Under the pieces are notes generated by a model. That model was not told the DNA's origin. It saw only the letters and a program-made list of their open reading frames with translations, and made no database searches. A stretch of DNA of 64,000 nucleotides from Bacillus sp. AFS041924 (GTDB lineage Bacteria; Bacillota; Bacilli; Bacillales; Bacillaceae_G), in NCBI RefSeq assembly GCF_002577195.1, contig NZ_NULG01000025.1:89777-153776 (forward strand). Reading direction: 5' to 3'. The position numbers and the translations under genes were made by a program. This document shows, one piece after another, positions 1-9,957 of the stretch (positions are counted from its first letter, which is position 1; every line of letters starts with the position of its first letter).

Positions 1-236
1 AATATTAATGCAAGTAATAAAATCAAAACACCTATACCAATCGGAACCGAATACCAATATGCAACCGCCCCAACCGTCGTTAACACGATCAAAATCTGTT
101 CTGGACCGTATGCTACTGAAGAAAGCGCATCCGAAGAAAGAATTGCTAATGCCTTCGTATTCGATAACTTTTGTTCACTTAATTCTGTCGACTTAAGTGG
201 TTTACCAATTAAGTATCGTTTTAAAATCGATAACAT
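1..236 (-). CDS. kimA: KimA-type potassium transporter (5' part only)
   Basis: Partial gene: 78 N-terminal residues are present and the rest lies beyond the left edge. The protein begins MLSILKRYLIGKPLKS and continues with KALAILSSDALSSVAYG, which matches the start of the B. subtilis KimA (YdaO) high-affinity K+ importer of the APC superfamily. The first membrane helix starts around residue 28. The start ATG at 236 has an AGAGGTG ribosome site 6-7 nt upstream. In B. subtilis kimA is controlled by a c-di-AMP riboswitch; I could not see that motif in the leader here. The family call is firm from the N-terminus alone, but substrate specificity is inferred. Confidence 0.85.
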   Translation of the reverse strand, partial: MLSILKRYLIGKPLKSTELSEQKLSNTKALAILSSDALSSVAYGPEQILIVLTTVGAVAYWYSVPIGIGVLILLLALI

Positions 237-590
237 ATGTACACCTCTACATAAAAAGTAAAAACTAAACTATTTGAGTTTATCACATTATTATAAGAAA
301 TTGTGTGATTTATAAAGAAAATCTTTCCAATAATTTATTATGTTTTTGTCAAAATAATTAATATTAACTTTCCTCTAAATCAAATTAAAATACAATAAAA
401 TGAAATACCACATTAATTAAATAGCACTTCAATTGAAAGATGTATTAAATCTGGAAGAAGTTTAATTATAAATTCCTTCTCTAAACATAGAAGAGACTTA
501 GCATATTACTAAGTCCCCTCATCTTTTTTATTACTTCTATATCAACTTAATATTGGATAATTTATTGATCCTTTTCCCCTAGTAAAAACT
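237..590. other. Intergenic region upstream of kimA
   Basis: 354 bp of AT-rich DNA. It should contain the kimA promoter and leader on the minus strand, but no convincing -35/-10 pair or riboswitch was found. The only clear structure is the hairpin at 484-528, listed separately. Confidence 0.5.
484..528. terminator. Hairpin terminator between flgM and kimA
   Basis: Inverted repeat GACTTAG / CTAAGTC with a 7-nt loop. A run of Ts follows on the plus strand (TCTTTTTTATT), while the minus-strand flank is less T-rich. The only gene it could serve is flgM on the minus strand, so the orientation is uncertain. Confidence 0.5.
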
Positions 591-839
591 TTATTTTTTG
601 TTAAAGAAATCAAGCATTTTCTCAGCCACTTCTATTGGTTTAACTTTGTATGTCCCTTCTTCGACTTGTTTTTTTAACCGCTGTATACGTTCATCCCGTG
701 TTGCGACTAACTGACCTTCGATTTGAACATCTTTCGCCTGAGGGGAGATTTCTTCTTTTTTTACTTGTTCTTGTTTATCTTTTTTTAAGTTGTTTTGATC
801 TAAATGAATATTATCTTCAGTAGATGTGTTACTCTTCAT
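591..839 (-). CDS. flgM: Anti-sigma-28 factor FlgM
   Basis: 82 aa. The C-terminal half (TRDERIQRLKKQVEEG, then YKVKPIEVAEKMLDFF) is the FlgM helical domain that binds SigD/FliA and blocks late flagellar transcription. The N-terminal half is charged and probably disordered. The start chosen is ATG 839 because GAGGTGAG lies 5 nt upstream; a GTG at 878 would add 13 residues but has no ribosome site. It lies downstream of comFC, as in the B. subtilis comF-flgM operon, but yvyF, flgN, flgK and flgL are absent here and kimA follows instead. Family assignment is confident; that SigD is still its partner in this strain is inferred. Confidence 0.85.
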   Translation of the reverse strand: MKSNTSTEDNIHLDQNNLKKDKQEQVKKEEISPQAKDVQIEGQLVATRDERIQRLKKQVEEGTYKVKPIEVAEKMLDFFNKK

Positions 840-1005
840 TTTTCTCACCTCATCGTTAATCGTGTTATACCTCGTCACTTCATTATTTATGTAGGATGTA
901 AGATTTTTCTAGTTTTTTTGAACTATTATTTCAAATGCACATCATTTATATCGGTAAAATTCTCTGTAAAATTAAGTCCTTTTTCACACGACAAACAACT
1001 AACAT

Positions 1006-1686
1006 TTATGCACGTATTAGCGTAAGGGAATTCACTTTTGCAGCACCATTTTGAAATAGAATTGCTGCAGCATCTCGTACTGTCTTACCAGTAGTATAAA
1101 TATCATCAAGTAATACAATCGATTCATTATCGATTTTTTCTTGCCCGCAAAAAGAAAATACTTGTTCTCGACTTAATCTTTCAAATCGATTTAACTTACT
1201 TTGCTTTTCAGTATGCAATCTCTTTAAACAATTTGTAAATTTTAAACCAGCATGTTGAGCGAGCACTTCTACCTGATTAAAACCTCTCTCTTTTAACCTT
1301 TCATCACTTAACGGCACTGGAACTATTTTATAATTTTCGAAAGAATTTTCATAGTATTCCCTCAAATGCTCAGCAAATAATGAGGCTAATTGAACATCAC
1401 CACAAAATTTAAAATAATTTAACCATTCTTTGATCTCATCGTTGTAATGAAAAATGGATTTATTTATAACTAATGGCTTATTTGGATTTAGTTTCCTATA
1501 CTCTATGCAATTTTGACAATACTTTTGATTATCATTAATATAACCACAGCACGTCTCACAAACTGGACCAGCTATTTTTTTAAATTTCGTTAAACATTGC
1601 GAACATACTGTTTCCTTACTTTGAAAAAACAATTTATGCAATGAAAACTTCCCAACAAATTGTACACCACAATACACACAGATCAT
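1006..1686 (-). CDS. comFC: Competence protein ComFC (phosphoribosyltransferase-like)
   Basis: 226 aa. The N-terminus carries a zinc-ribbon pattern (CVYC near residue 4, CSQC and CETCC near residues 30-45, then CQNC). The C-terminus has the PRTase PRPP loop VLLDDIYTTGKT. ComFC is required for DNA uptake during transformation and works with the ComFA helicase at the inner face of the membrane. Start: ATG 1686 overlaps the comFA stop as ATGA, so the two are translationally coupled; a longer form starting 5 codons upstream is possible. Gene order comFA-comFC is the usual one, without comFB. Confidence 0.93.
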   Translation of the reverse strand: MICVYCGVQFVGKFSLHKLFFQSKETVCSQCLTKFKKIAGPVCETCCGYINDNQKYCQNCIEYRKLNPNKPLVINKSIFHYNDEIKEWLNYFKFCGDVQLASLFAEHLREYYENSFENYKIVPVPLSDERLKERGFNQVEVLAQHAGLKFTNCLKRLHTEKQSKLNRFERLSREQVFSFCGQEKIDNESIVLLDDIYTTGKTVRDAAAILFQNGAAKVNSLTLIRA

Positions 1687-3026
1687 TTTCGATCTAACCA
1701 ACCTTTCTTAACCCCTAAATGATTCATTAAAAGAATTTGTTTTTTAGCTTTAGCCATTTCTTCACTAATTCCGTGATGAAAAAAGATAACCTCACCACTC
1801 GCATAATCACTATGTCTACCAGCTCTTCCTGCAATCTGTACGAGCGCACTTTCAGTAAAAATCTCCTCATCAGCACCAAGCACTGCAATTTGACTATTCG
1901 GTATCGTTACGCCTCGTTCTAAAATTGTCGTTGTAATTAAAACCTGAATATCTCCATTTCGAAATGCAGTTACTTTTTCATGCCTTTCTGGATCTTGACT
2001 ATGCACTGATGCTGATTTAACTGTTATCTTTTTAACTGCCTCCTCAATAAAAACACTTTCATTAATTGACGGGATAAATAGAAAGATCGGACAGTCTTCT
2101 TGGATTAATTTTTTTAGCCATTTTTCTAGAGCATTTGGGAGTTTTTGTGATTTACGGATTGTTTTACGCCAATTACCAATCCATTCGAAGCTTGGTACTG
2201 GCAGAGGTTGCCGATGATATCTTGCGGGGACCATAACATTTTTGATTTTGCCTTTTAATGCAAGCTGTTGTTGATCCGTAGAGGGAGTAGCAGTCAACTG
2301 AACTGTGGAACCAATAATCGTTCTTGCTTCATTCGCCACCCAATGCAGGTGGGTTTCAATATTATAAGGAAAAGCATCGACTTCATCTATTATTAGTAAA
2401 TGAAAGGTGTGCCTGAATTTCATTAATTGATGAACTGTACAAATCGTTATCCTATTACGATTCCAAACATCTTCACTTCCTCCATAAAGTACCGCAATTG
2501 AAATTGAAGGAAAGGCTTGCCTGAATCGGATTGCTAATTCTAAAACCACATCTACTCGAGGAGTTGTAATACAAACAAATTTACCTTGCAAAAGTGCAGC
2601 TTCAATTCCTTCAAACAACATTTCTGTTTTTCCGGCACCACAAACTGCCCAAAGAAGCAGATTCTGATTTTCAATTACAGCTTCAACAACTTTCAAAGAA
2701 GCTTCTTTTTGCTGAGGTGAAAGTTTACCATCCCATTCGAGTCCAGTTATCGTATCACCAAATTCCAAATCAACTTCATTAATAACAATTTTTGTACAAG
2801 TCATCATCTTCCCCATAATGATACACTTACGACAATACGTACAATGTGATGAACATTTAGCACAGTAATGGGAGGCAAAAAAAAGTTGATTTTGATTACC
2901 ACATCGAAAGCATTGATAACGCGATTTGACTCTTTGAACTGCTTGAATTATTTTACTTGTTAGAGGAATTTCTTGAGTGTTAATTGTGGGGAGAAGTTGC
3001 AGTTTTTTACCAGAAAATTTGTCCAT
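1683..3026 (-). CDS. comFA: DNA uptake ATPase ComFA
   Basis: 447 aa, the usual length for this DEAD-box-like superfamily 2 ATPase that powers uptake of transforming single-stranded DNA. A four-cysteine zinc finger (CFRCG, CAKC, CTYC, CRKC) lies at about residues 39-68. It is followed by Walker A AVCGAGKT, the DEVD box in LLIIDEVDAF, the motif TATPS, and motif VI in VQIAGRAGRH. It is the first gene of the comFA-comFC-flgM run. The ribosome site AAGTAGG is modest. ComK would be expected to drive it, but I found no clear AAAA-N5-TTTT pair upstream. Confidence 0.95.
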   Translation of the reverse strand: MDKFSGKKLQLLPTINTQEIPLTSKIIQAVQRVKSRYQCFRCGNQNQLFFASHYCAKCSSHCTYCRKCIIMGKMMTCTKIVINEVDLEFGDTITGLEWDGKLSPQQKEASLKVVEAVIENQNLLLWAVCGAGKTEMLFEGIEAALLQGKFVCITTPRVDVVLELAIRFRQAFPSISIAVLYGGSEDVWNRNRITICTVHQLMKFRHTFHLLIIDEVDAFPYNIETHLHWVANEARTIIGSTVQLTATPSTDQQQLALKGKIKNVMVPARYHRQPLPVPSFEWIGNWRKTIRKSQKLPNALEKWLKKLIQEDCPIFLFIPSINESVFIEEAVKKITVKSASVHSQDPERHEKVTAFRNGDIQVLITTTILERGVTIPNSQIAVLGADEEIFTESALVQIAGRAGRHSDYASGEVIFFHHGISEEMAKAKKQILLMNHLGVKKGWLDRK

Positions 3027-3521
3027 TTTTTACCTACTTTCTTTTTTGATTGTTTGAACGAATAAAACAAAAAGATCCCCATGTTAATAGGCATCTCGGA
3101 TACATATTATCATCGTTAACTCTATTCATTATTTATTTGTCACCAATTACTGTTACTTTCATCAACTTTTTAAATCCGTTTTACAAACAGTCGAATATTT
3201 TGTTTTATACCTAAGTCGAATCCAGTGTAATAATCATAGGAAAGACAAGCATCAGTAACTATAGAAATTTAATTAGTTTACACTCCCCGTTAGTAGTCTT
3301 ATTCTTCATATATAAATATTACATTCAATCAGTTACTAGCGATAAGAGTAGCAGTGAAAATTTCTTGTCGGCAATTCAGATATTTTGTGTCAATTTAGAT
3401 AAGATACCATTTTGTTAGAAGTTCGCTGTTCTGATAATCCTTCAAGACGTTATTTACGATTCACTACTTTTAACTTCTCAACAAAGTCAAACAAAAAAGC
3501 CCCTACTAGAGGAGCTTCTAC
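3027..3521. other. Intergenic region between degV and comFA
   Basis: About 495 bp. It should hold the comFA promoter at its right-hand side of the gene start (3030-3110) and it contains the degV terminator at 3491-3520. I found no other gene or repeat. Confidence 0.5.
3491..3520 (-). terminator. degV terminator
   Basis: On the minus strand AAGCTCCTCTAGTAGGGGCT folds into a hairpin followed by TTTTTTG, starting just after the degV stop codon. Confidence 0.8.
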
Positions 3522-4364
3522 TCAAACTACATACCATCCCAAACCTAGGGCACCTTCACCAAGATGTGTCCCAATTACTGGGCCGAAATATGAAATTTCT
3601 AATTCAACATTTGGATATGTTTCATGTAGTTGTTGGACTAATTTTTGGGCATCTTCTTCACGATTGGAGTGAATAACAACTGCCTTCATTTTTTCACCTT
3701 TTGATGCAACTTCGCCGAATAAATCTGTGATTCTCTTCATTGCTTTTTTTTCAGTTCGTATTTTTTCAAAAGCTACTATTTGTTTGTCTACGAATGTTAG
3801 GATTGGCTTTACTTGTAGTAGACTTCCTACAAATGCTTGTGCACTTGAAAGTCTTCCACCTCGTTGAAGATGCGCTAGATCATAAACCATAAAGTAGGCA
3901 TTTGCCGATTTTTTTATTTCGTCTAAACGTGAGACGATATCAGTCGGTGCTGCACCATTTTGGGCCATTTTAGCTGCCTCAATTACATAGAACCCTTGGA
4001 CCATACAACTGATTTCTGAATCATAAGCAACTACCTCTAAGTTATCGAACATCGATCCAGCTGTAACCATACTTTGATACGTTCCACTAATTCCACTTGA
4101 TAATGTGATCGCAACTACAGCATCGTATTCTTTTGATAGCTGTTCGAATTTTTCTATAATCGTGCCATAGGCGGGCTGCGATGTTTTTGGCAAATCTTTC
4201 TGTTCTCGGACTTTTAAGAAAAATTGTTCAGCTGTAAGTTCTACTTCTTCTTGGTAGGATGCGTCTCCAAAGATTACATTAAGTGGCAACATATGTATAT
4301 CTAAAGAATCCCTTATTTCCTTAGGGATATAAGATGTACTATCTGTAACAATTGCAGTTCTCAT
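3522..4364 (-). CDS. degV: DegV family fatty-acid-binding protein
   Basis: 280 aa, full length. The N-terminus MRTAIVTDSTSYIPKE and the central segments TSQPAYGTIIEKFEQL and ITLSSGISGTYQS are hallmarks of the DegV/FakB family. These proteins bind a fatty acid and present it to the FakA kinase for phospholipid synthesis. It lies next to degU-degS, as in B. subtilis, although the functional link is unclear. ATG 4364 has an AAAGGAT ribosome site. Family assignment is sure; the lipid bound is not predictable here. Confidence 0.92.
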   Translation of the reverse strand: MRTAIVTDSTSYIPKEIRDSLDIHMLPLNVIFGDASYQEEVELTAEQFFLKVREQKDLPKTSQPAYGTIIEKFEQLSKEYDAVVAITLSSGISGTYQSMVTAGSMFDNLEVVAYDSEISCMVQGFYVIEAAKMAQNGAAPTDIVSRLDEIKKSANAYFMVYDLAHLQRGGRLSSAQAFVGSLLQVKPILTFVDKQIVAFEKIRTEKKAMKRITDLFGEVASKGEKMKAVVIHSNREEDAQKLVQQLHETYPNVELEISYFGPVIGTHLGEGALGLGWYVV

Positions 4365-4621
4365 TTTAATATCCTTTCTTACAAAATAGTAAGGTTTAAC
4401 TATATTTTAATAGTTTTATTTTACACAACAAACAATGTAAAATCATTGTATTTTATTCTCTTTACTCTGAGCCTATTCGACAATTCTATTAGGCTTAGAA
4501 AGACCATTATACTTAAAACCCAATCTATTGAAAAGCAAAACTGAGTGCAGACTATCAGCAATTCGAACCTTTATTCGAGTTTAGATCAATCTGAAAATAT
4601 CTTTTGATTTTTCTACAAACT

Positions 4622-4650
4622 AAAAATAGAGTATCAAATTGATACTCTAC
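4622..4650 (-). terminator. degU terminator
   Basis: Inverted repeat AGAGTATC / GATACTCT separated by 5 nt, followed on the minus strand by TATTTTTAG. It lies 15 bp beyond the degU stop. Confidence 0.8.
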
Positions 4651-4663
4651 TCTGTTACTCTAA

Positions 4664-5341
4664 TTATTTCACTTCTACCCAAGCGTTACGGATTGCCGTA
4701 ACTACAGCATGAGTACGGTCATTTACTTCAAGTTTTTGTAAAATATTACTTACATGGTTTTTGACAGTTTTTTCACTAATGAAAAGAGCTTCACCAATCG
4801 CTCGGTTACTTTTACCATCAGCTAACATTTGAAGTACTTCACATTCTCTTCTAGTAAGTAAGTGTAATGGACGACGTACTTCTACTTCACGTGATTTGAA
4901 TAATTGTTCTTTTAATGATAGTCTTCTAAACTCTTCTACTAGATTATGAGTAATCTTCGGGTGTAAATAGCATCCACCTTTTGTCACAACTTTAATCGCT
5001 TCAATAAGTGTATCTGAGTCCATTTCTTTTAATAAATAGCCTCTTGCACCCACTTTAAGAACATGAGTTACATATGATTCGTCATCATGGATAGACAATA
5101 TGATTACTTTAGCATCAGGATGTTTTTCTAGTAATGCTTTTGTAGCAGTTACTCCGTTCATTGTCGGCATGTTAATATCAATAATAAATACATCTACTTG
5201 ATGTTGATCCATGATACTTACTACCTCTGTACCGTCTGAACCTTCAGCAACAACATCAAAACTTTCTTCAAAATCTAGGATTCTCTTAATTCCTTCCCGA
5301 AACAATTTATGATCATCTACAATTGCAATTCTAGTTTTCAT
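4664..5341 (-). CDS. degU: Two-component response regulator DegU
   Basis: 225 aa. NarL/FixJ-type regulator. The receiver domain (1-120) has the acidic pair in IVDDH and the phosphorylated Asp in [12 protein letters not shown]. The LuxR-type helix-turn-helix (about 155-220) includes [23 protein letters not shown], quoted here only for orientation of the motif. DegU controls degradative enzymes, motility, competence and biofilm genes, all of which have representatives in this window. The gap from degS is 172 bp, so a second promoter is likely. Start ATG 5341 has GAGGAG upstream. Confidence 0.95.
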   Translation of the reverse strand: MKTRIAIVDDHKLFREGIKRILDFEESFDVVAEGSDGTEVVSIMDQHQVDVFIIDINMPTMNGVTATKALLEKHPDAKVIILSIHDDESYVTHVLKVGARGYLLKEMDSDTLIEAIKVVTKGGCYLHPKITHNLVEEFRRLSLKEQLFKSREVEVRRPLHLLTRRECEVLQMLADGKSNRAIGEALFISEKTVKNHVSNILQKLEVNDRTHAVVTAIRNAWVEVK

Positions 5342-5513
5342 TTAAATACTCCTCTGCCATTTATTCTAGTTTGCCTATCTATCGAAATTTGTAAAATTTG
5401 GTAATTTTATATAAATTATTGTATATTTTACCATATATTATTGATAGTTTCGACGCAAATCTCCAAAAACGCGAAATAAAATTTTACTTTTAAAAATTTT
5501 CAGACGTTTTTTT

Positions 5514-6683
5514 TTAGAATTTCAAGTTTAACGCATTCTCAATTTCTACATCTAAAGTGATTCGAATGATCGTTCCAATGTTTAGTTTAGATTCGATTTT
5601 AAAATCACCGTTTAACAACTCTACGCGTTCTTTCATTCCTGTTAATCCAAATGAGTTTTCACTTTGGCCTCCTTCAACAGGAAAACCTACACCATCGTCT
5701 TTAACTAAAACGTTAATTCTCTTTCCTAAAAACTCTAATTTCACAAAAATCGTTGATGGTTCAGCATGCTTACATGCGTTTTGAACTGCCTCTTGGACTA
5801 ACCTAAAAATTGCTACTTCTAACTTTGAATTAAGTCTTTTTTCGCTTTGGCCACTATATTCAAATTTAATTTCAATATGTTTATACGATTCGAGCGATTT
5901 TAAATATTTATTTAGAGCTGGAACTAATCCTGAGTCATCTAATGCCATTGGACGTAGATCGTAAATAATTCTTCTTACTTCTCCAAGTGCACTACGGACC
6001 TGTTCCTTCATATCACCAAGTTCTTTTCTTGCATCTTCTTCTGGTCTTTGGCGATACGTTTTAATTAAAAAGTCTGAACGCATTAATACACTGGCTAGCG
6101 TTTGGGCTGGTCCATCATGAATTTCACGAGATAACTTTAAGCGCTCTTCTTCTTGTGCTTGTATCAATTGAAAGCCGAATTCTTGTTTTTGTTTAGCATC
6201 TTCAAGTAAATGACTAGCTTGCTTAAAGTCTGTATTTAGATAGTTTAGTACAATTGAAATACGGGCAACTAGCAATTCGGCTCTTTGTAATTTCTCTAGC
6301 AAAGTGTGAAGTCTATTTTCTAATTCTTTTCTACGATGAATTAGAATCTTTTCTTCTTTTAATGAAAGAAAATGCTGATCCTGGATACTTTGAATCATTT
6401 CATATGTATCCTTGACTTGGGATTCTGTATTATAATCCCCATCCACTTCTGCTTCCGCTAATTTTTGCCGTGCCGCTCTCACTAATAAATCTAATTTAGC
6501 CGTATTTTCAATCTTCTCTACTACTTGTAGCTTTACTTCTTCAAGCTCTGCTCTTAATTTCTCATATTCAGAGCGAGTATCTTCAACAATTTCAAACACA
6601 TGGGACTTACTATCTATAACAGATGTGAGCATGTTATCCATGATCTCATCTAGTGTCTGATTGTCCATTTTCCTAGCTGTCAT
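5514..6683 (-). CDS. degS: Sensor histidine kinase DegS
   Basis: 389 aa. Cytoplasmic kinase partner of DegU. Residues 1-175 are the DegS sensory domain, largely coiled coil. The phospho-accepting histidine sits in LKLSREIHDGPAQ (HisKA_3). The ATP-binding domain shows QNACKHAEP (N box) and VKDDGVGFP (G1 box). No membrane helix is present, as expected for DegS. Start ATG 6683 has GGGGGAAATGG upstream and gives the same short leader before MDNQTLDEIM as in B. subtilis. Confidence 0.95.
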   Translation of the reverse strand: MTARKMDNQTLDEIMDNMLTSVIDSKSHVFEIVEDTRSEYEKLRAELEEVKLQVVEKIENTAKLDLLVRAARQKLAEAEVDGDYNTESQVKDTYEMIQSIQDQHFLSLKEEKILIHRRKELENRLHTLLEKLQRAELLVARISIVLNYLNTDFKQASHLLEDAKQKQEFGFQLIQAQEEERLKLSREIHDGPAQTLASVLMRSDFLIKTYRQRPEEDARKELGDMKEQVRSALGEVRRIIYDLRPMALDDSGLVPALNKYLKSLESYKHIEIKFEYSGQSEKRLNSKLEVAIFRLVQEAVQNACKHAEPSTIFVKLEFLGKRINVLVKDDGVGFPVEGGQSENSFGLTGMKERVELLNGDFKIESKLNIGTIIRITLDVEIENALNLKF

Positions 6684-6933
6684 TCACCATTTCCCCCATT
6701 AGCCTATTACTAAATGACTAATAAATTTATGTATATTTAATATTATAATGTAATTAGGATTATAATTGTACAAAAATTTAAAATAAGCAAAAATTTTTAT
6801 ATTTTCCGATACAAACCTTATATTACCAATATATATTGTTATTTTATTATAAATTTTAAAAAATACACACCTTTCTATAACATCATTAACACAACGTTAA
6901 CAACTATTACAAATATATTACGATATACCCAAT

Positions 6934-6968
6934 AAAAAAAGCTGATTCCGCAAAAGAATCAGCTTTTT
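6934..6968 (-). terminator. Terminator downstream of the first LCP gene
   Basis: GCTGATTC / GAATCAGC hairpin flanked by A and T runs on either side. It lies 7 bp after the LCP stop and could also work in the other direction. Confidence 0.85.
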
Positions 6969-6974
6969 ACCTAT

Positions 6975-8018
6975 TTATTGATTAGTACTATCTTCGGTTT
7001 CAGAGCTATCGCTTGAATTAATTTCATTAGTCGTACTTGTCGCAGGTGGTTTGTCTAAACCTAAGTGAACACGGAATTTACTAGTAATTTCGCTTACACT
7101 CTCATCTTCCGGAACATAGTAATAAATACCGTTAATCGTATCATCATGACCTTTTAGTTTAATTGTTTCTAAATCATTTTCACCGATATTAGGTAAATGC
7201 TTCGCAAGTGAAATACCACCGCTCATTTTCATATTCGTACTAATGTTTTTACTAAACACTTTCGCATAATCATCCATTTTATAGATTGTTTGAGGTGATT
7301 TTATTTCATTTAATATCGCTTGAATTACTTGCTGTTGTCTTTCTTCACGTCCAAAATCACCACGTGGGTCACGTTTACGCATACGAGAATATGCTAATGC
7401 CTGTTGACCATTTAAATGCATCATACCTTTAGTAAAGTAAATTTTTTCTCTTGGTGTTGTGTCTGTATTCTCCCAGAAGTCAAATGGTACATCTACATCA
7501 ATTCCACCAACTGCATCAACTATATTTTTAAAACCATTAAAATCGACTGTTACGTAATAATCGATCGGTACATTTAAGAATTGTTCAACTGTATCAACTG
7601 TTAATTGTAAACCACCATATGAATAAGCATGGTTTATTTTAGTTTTTTCTTCGTGCCCTGGGATACTAACATATGTATCGCGTGGAATGCTCATTGTTTT
7701 TATTGTTTCCTTTTTTGGATTAAAAGTAGCAAGGATCATCGAGTCAGTTCGTCCACCCTTTCCACCAGTTGAATAATTTTCAATACCTAAGAAGAGAATT
7801 GAAATAGGATCTTTCGATATTTTAACTTTTTCATTTCTTAAGTTTGAAGAAATATCTTCACCTTTTGTTGCTTTATTTAATTCTAAATATGTTCTAACAC
7901 CTTTATATCCTACAAATACTAAGGCCACTATTATGATTAGTAATAATAATCTACGAAGTAAGCCTCTTCTTTTCTTTCTTCTTTTCTTGGCCGATTTTCG
8001 AGAATAATTCTGATTCAT
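6975..8018 (-). CDS. LytR-CpsA-Psr (LCP) cell-wall glycopolymer ligase
   Basis: 347 aa. A very basic N-terminus (SAKKRRKKRRG) is followed by one membrane helix (about 21-40), then an extracellular LCP domain with FLGIENYSTGGKGGRTDSMI, the arginine-containing SIPRDTYV, and DFGREERQQQVI near the end. LCP enzymes move glycopolymers such as wall teichoic acid from undecaprenyl lipid to peptidoglycan. The C-terminal 25 residues are Ser/Thr-rich. It sits between degS and yvyE, the position of tagU (lytR) in related genomes. A strong AAAGGAGG precedes ATG 8018. Which polymer it attaches cannot be read from sequence. Confidence 0.93.
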   Translation of the reverse strand: MNQNYSRKSAKKRRKKRRGLLRRLLLLIIIVALVFVGYKGVRTYLELNKATKGEDISSNLRNEKVKISKDPISILFLGIENYSTGGKGGRTDSMILATFNPKKETIKTMSIPRDTYVSIPGHEEKTKINHAYSYGGLQLTVDTVEQFLNVPIDYYVTVDFNGFKNIVDAVGGIDVDVPFDFWENTDTTPREKIYFTKGMMHLNGQQALAYSRMRKRDPRGDFGREERQQQVIQAILNEIKSPQTIYKMDDYAKVFSKNISTNMKMSGGISLAKHLPNIGENDLETIKLKGHDDTINGIYYYVPEDESVSEITSKFRVHLGLDKPPATSTTNEINSSDSSETEDSTNQ

Positions 8019-8101
8019 AAGTTCGAATAGACCTCCTTTAAAATTAGTATGATTGTTCTATTTGAAATTAGTCAAAAATTTTACTATTAAAAAAAGCAAG
8101 A

Positions 8102-8722
8102 CTACATGTATTTAACAATACTTTCATTTATCTGGCAACTACCATTCGTTAACTCAATCATCCAGTTTTTGAAAATGTCAACCTCATCAATCTTAATCCA
8201 AAGTTCAAAGCTTACTTCATCCATATGGATAATATTTTCTAAATGATAGTGTGAGTTTCGTATAGCGAACTCTACTTTACCTAATAATTTATAATTAATC
8301 TTTATATTCATTACTTTAACTAAAGAGCGTTCTATAATCCCAACAAAATTTAACCCTTCACTAACTGCTTGTCCATAAGCGCGAATTAACCCTCCCGCTC
8401 CAAGCTTTTTCCCGCCAAAATACCTTGTTACTACAACAACGGTATCCTTTAACCCTCGCTTTTTTAAAACTTCTAACATCGGGACCCCGGCAGTTCCACT
8501 TGGTTCGCCATCATCATTGGCTTTTTGAATTTCATCATTTTCACCAATTAAATATGCAGAGCAATTGTGAGATGCATCAAAATGCTTTTTTTTGATTTCT
8601 GAAATGAATTGCTGTGCATTAGCTTCATTTTTTACTTCATTTATATAACAAATAAATTTCGATTTTTCGATTTCAATCTCATGACTGCCAAAGCCACGAA
8701 CTGTGAAATAATTTGCTAGCAT
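8102..8722 (-). CDS. yvyE: YvyE/IMPACT family protein
   Basis: 206 aa. The N-terminal UPF0029 domain includes KSKFICYINEV, DDGEPSGTAGVPML and RYFGGKKLGAGGLIRAYGQAV. The C-terminal about 65 residues form the DUF1949 domain. The eukaryotic relative IMPACT regulates translation through GCN1; the bacterial role is unsettled. The conserved position beside the LCP gene supports the assignment. ATG 8722 follows AGGTTAGGTG. Confidence 0.92.
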   Translation of the reverse strand: MLANYFTVRGFGSHEIEIEKSKFICYINEVKNEANAQQFISEIKKKHFDASHNCSAYLIGENDEIQKANDDGEPSGTAGVPMLEVLKKRGLKDTVVVVTRYFGGKKLGAGGLIRAYGQAVSEGLNFVGIIERSLVKVMNIKINYKLLGKVEFAIRNSHYHLENIIHMDEVSFELWIKIDEVDIFKNWMIELTNGSCQINESIVKYM

Positions 8723-9957
8723 TTAACACCTAACCTTTCGACTAAACTATACAAAATTTCGACTCACTTCAATATATTACTACAATTATTAAATCCGTTC
8801 CTTAAAAAACACTAATATTCTTCAAAAGTAAGTATTTACTGACTAGAATGAATACAGTAACATTAAGAATGAGGAATTAATTTAAAGGATATCTAAAAAA
8901 TCATAAATAATCCTTTTTTGATAAGGCAAGACACTTTTCATCCATATAGCAACTACATTTCCTACTTATACATATAAAGAAATCTATACAAAGTCTGATT
9001 CCACATCAAGAGTTTTCCACTCAATTTAACCTAAAAGTAACAATATTGAAAACTAAGAAGACAAAATCATCTCATCATTAGTCCATTCCATGTAATCAAC
9101 TTATTCTTTCATTTAACAATTTAAAATTTTAATGCAAGAGTTTACGTTACCTCTATTTGTCAGAGGTTGAAGATTATTCTAAATATGAAAAATATTAGAA
9201 TCATATTTCTTAAGCGGTAATAAGCTTAATAATGCGGCAATTAAAAATTGAAAATCTTGAACTAAAAATGGAGAGGGAGTTGATAATTGGCGGCATACTT
9301 ATTTTCTTATGAATAGACAACGTATAGAATCCCTAAATTGATTAATAATACATTTTAAGGAAAATCATCAAAATATTGTTACTACATATTTGATTGAATT
9401 TTTAGTAATAAAAATATTCTAAGACATGTTGTTAATAAAAAAATCTAACATAATTTATATAGAACTGTTTTTACACGAATCCTCTGTCATCACTTCATAC
9501 AGTAATCGTTAAGATTATTTTTATACAATAACGTTTGATTAAAGAATATAAAGTTAACTGCAGTATTTTATAACAAATTTATCTTAAAGAAGACAAGTAG
9601 CAGTAAAATTAAATTATTTGGAAATCTTGAATTCCTTTGGAAAATCCCTATAAAGCGAGGTATTTCCCAACTTACTTTAAGTTAAAATAATAATACCTAA
9701 AAAGTCGACCTGGACTATTAGCTGATGATTAATTACTAATTATTGTAATGCTGTTAATAAATCATTCTTGCACACACTATAAGTGTAAGGTACCCTTGTA
9801 TTATGTGGAGTAATGAGCTTGTAACATAAAAATAATTTGATTTTTTTCTGCGAACATTTATAATTGTTATGATGTTATAAAACGTAAACGTTATACATTA
9901 GGACATGTTGCAAAGCACTTGCAAAGATGGGCCTAAACTATAAACTGGGGTGTTTAA
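8723..9957. other. 1.2 kb intergenic region without a recognisable gene
   Basis: No reading frame with a credible start, ribosome site and recognisable product was found on either strand. Composition is very AT-rich, with stops in all frames. The right end holds the promoter at 9837-9864. The remainder may be a decayed gene or a long regulatory region. Confidence 0.6.
9837..9864 (+). promoter_or_regulatory. Promoter of the lone sugar transferase gene
   Basis: TTGATT at 9837-9842, a 16-bp spacer, and TATAAT at 9859-9864. It lies 93 bp before the start codon. An imperfect palindrome around 9875-9895 (AACGTAAACGTT) follows and could be an operator. Confidence 0.55.

Noticed and set aside
8-196. 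Plus-strand 62-codon reading frame at the left edge
   Set aside because: It lies opposite the well-supported KimA N-terminus, has no ribosome site and matches no family.
237-590. c-di-AMP (ydaO) riboswitch in the kimA leader
   Set aside because: Expected because B. subtilis kimA has one, but the conserved GC-rich core could not be seen in this AT-rich leader.
3412-3672. Plus-strand reading frame across the degV 3' end
   Set aside because: It overlaps the degV terminator and coding end on the other strand and has no ribosome site.
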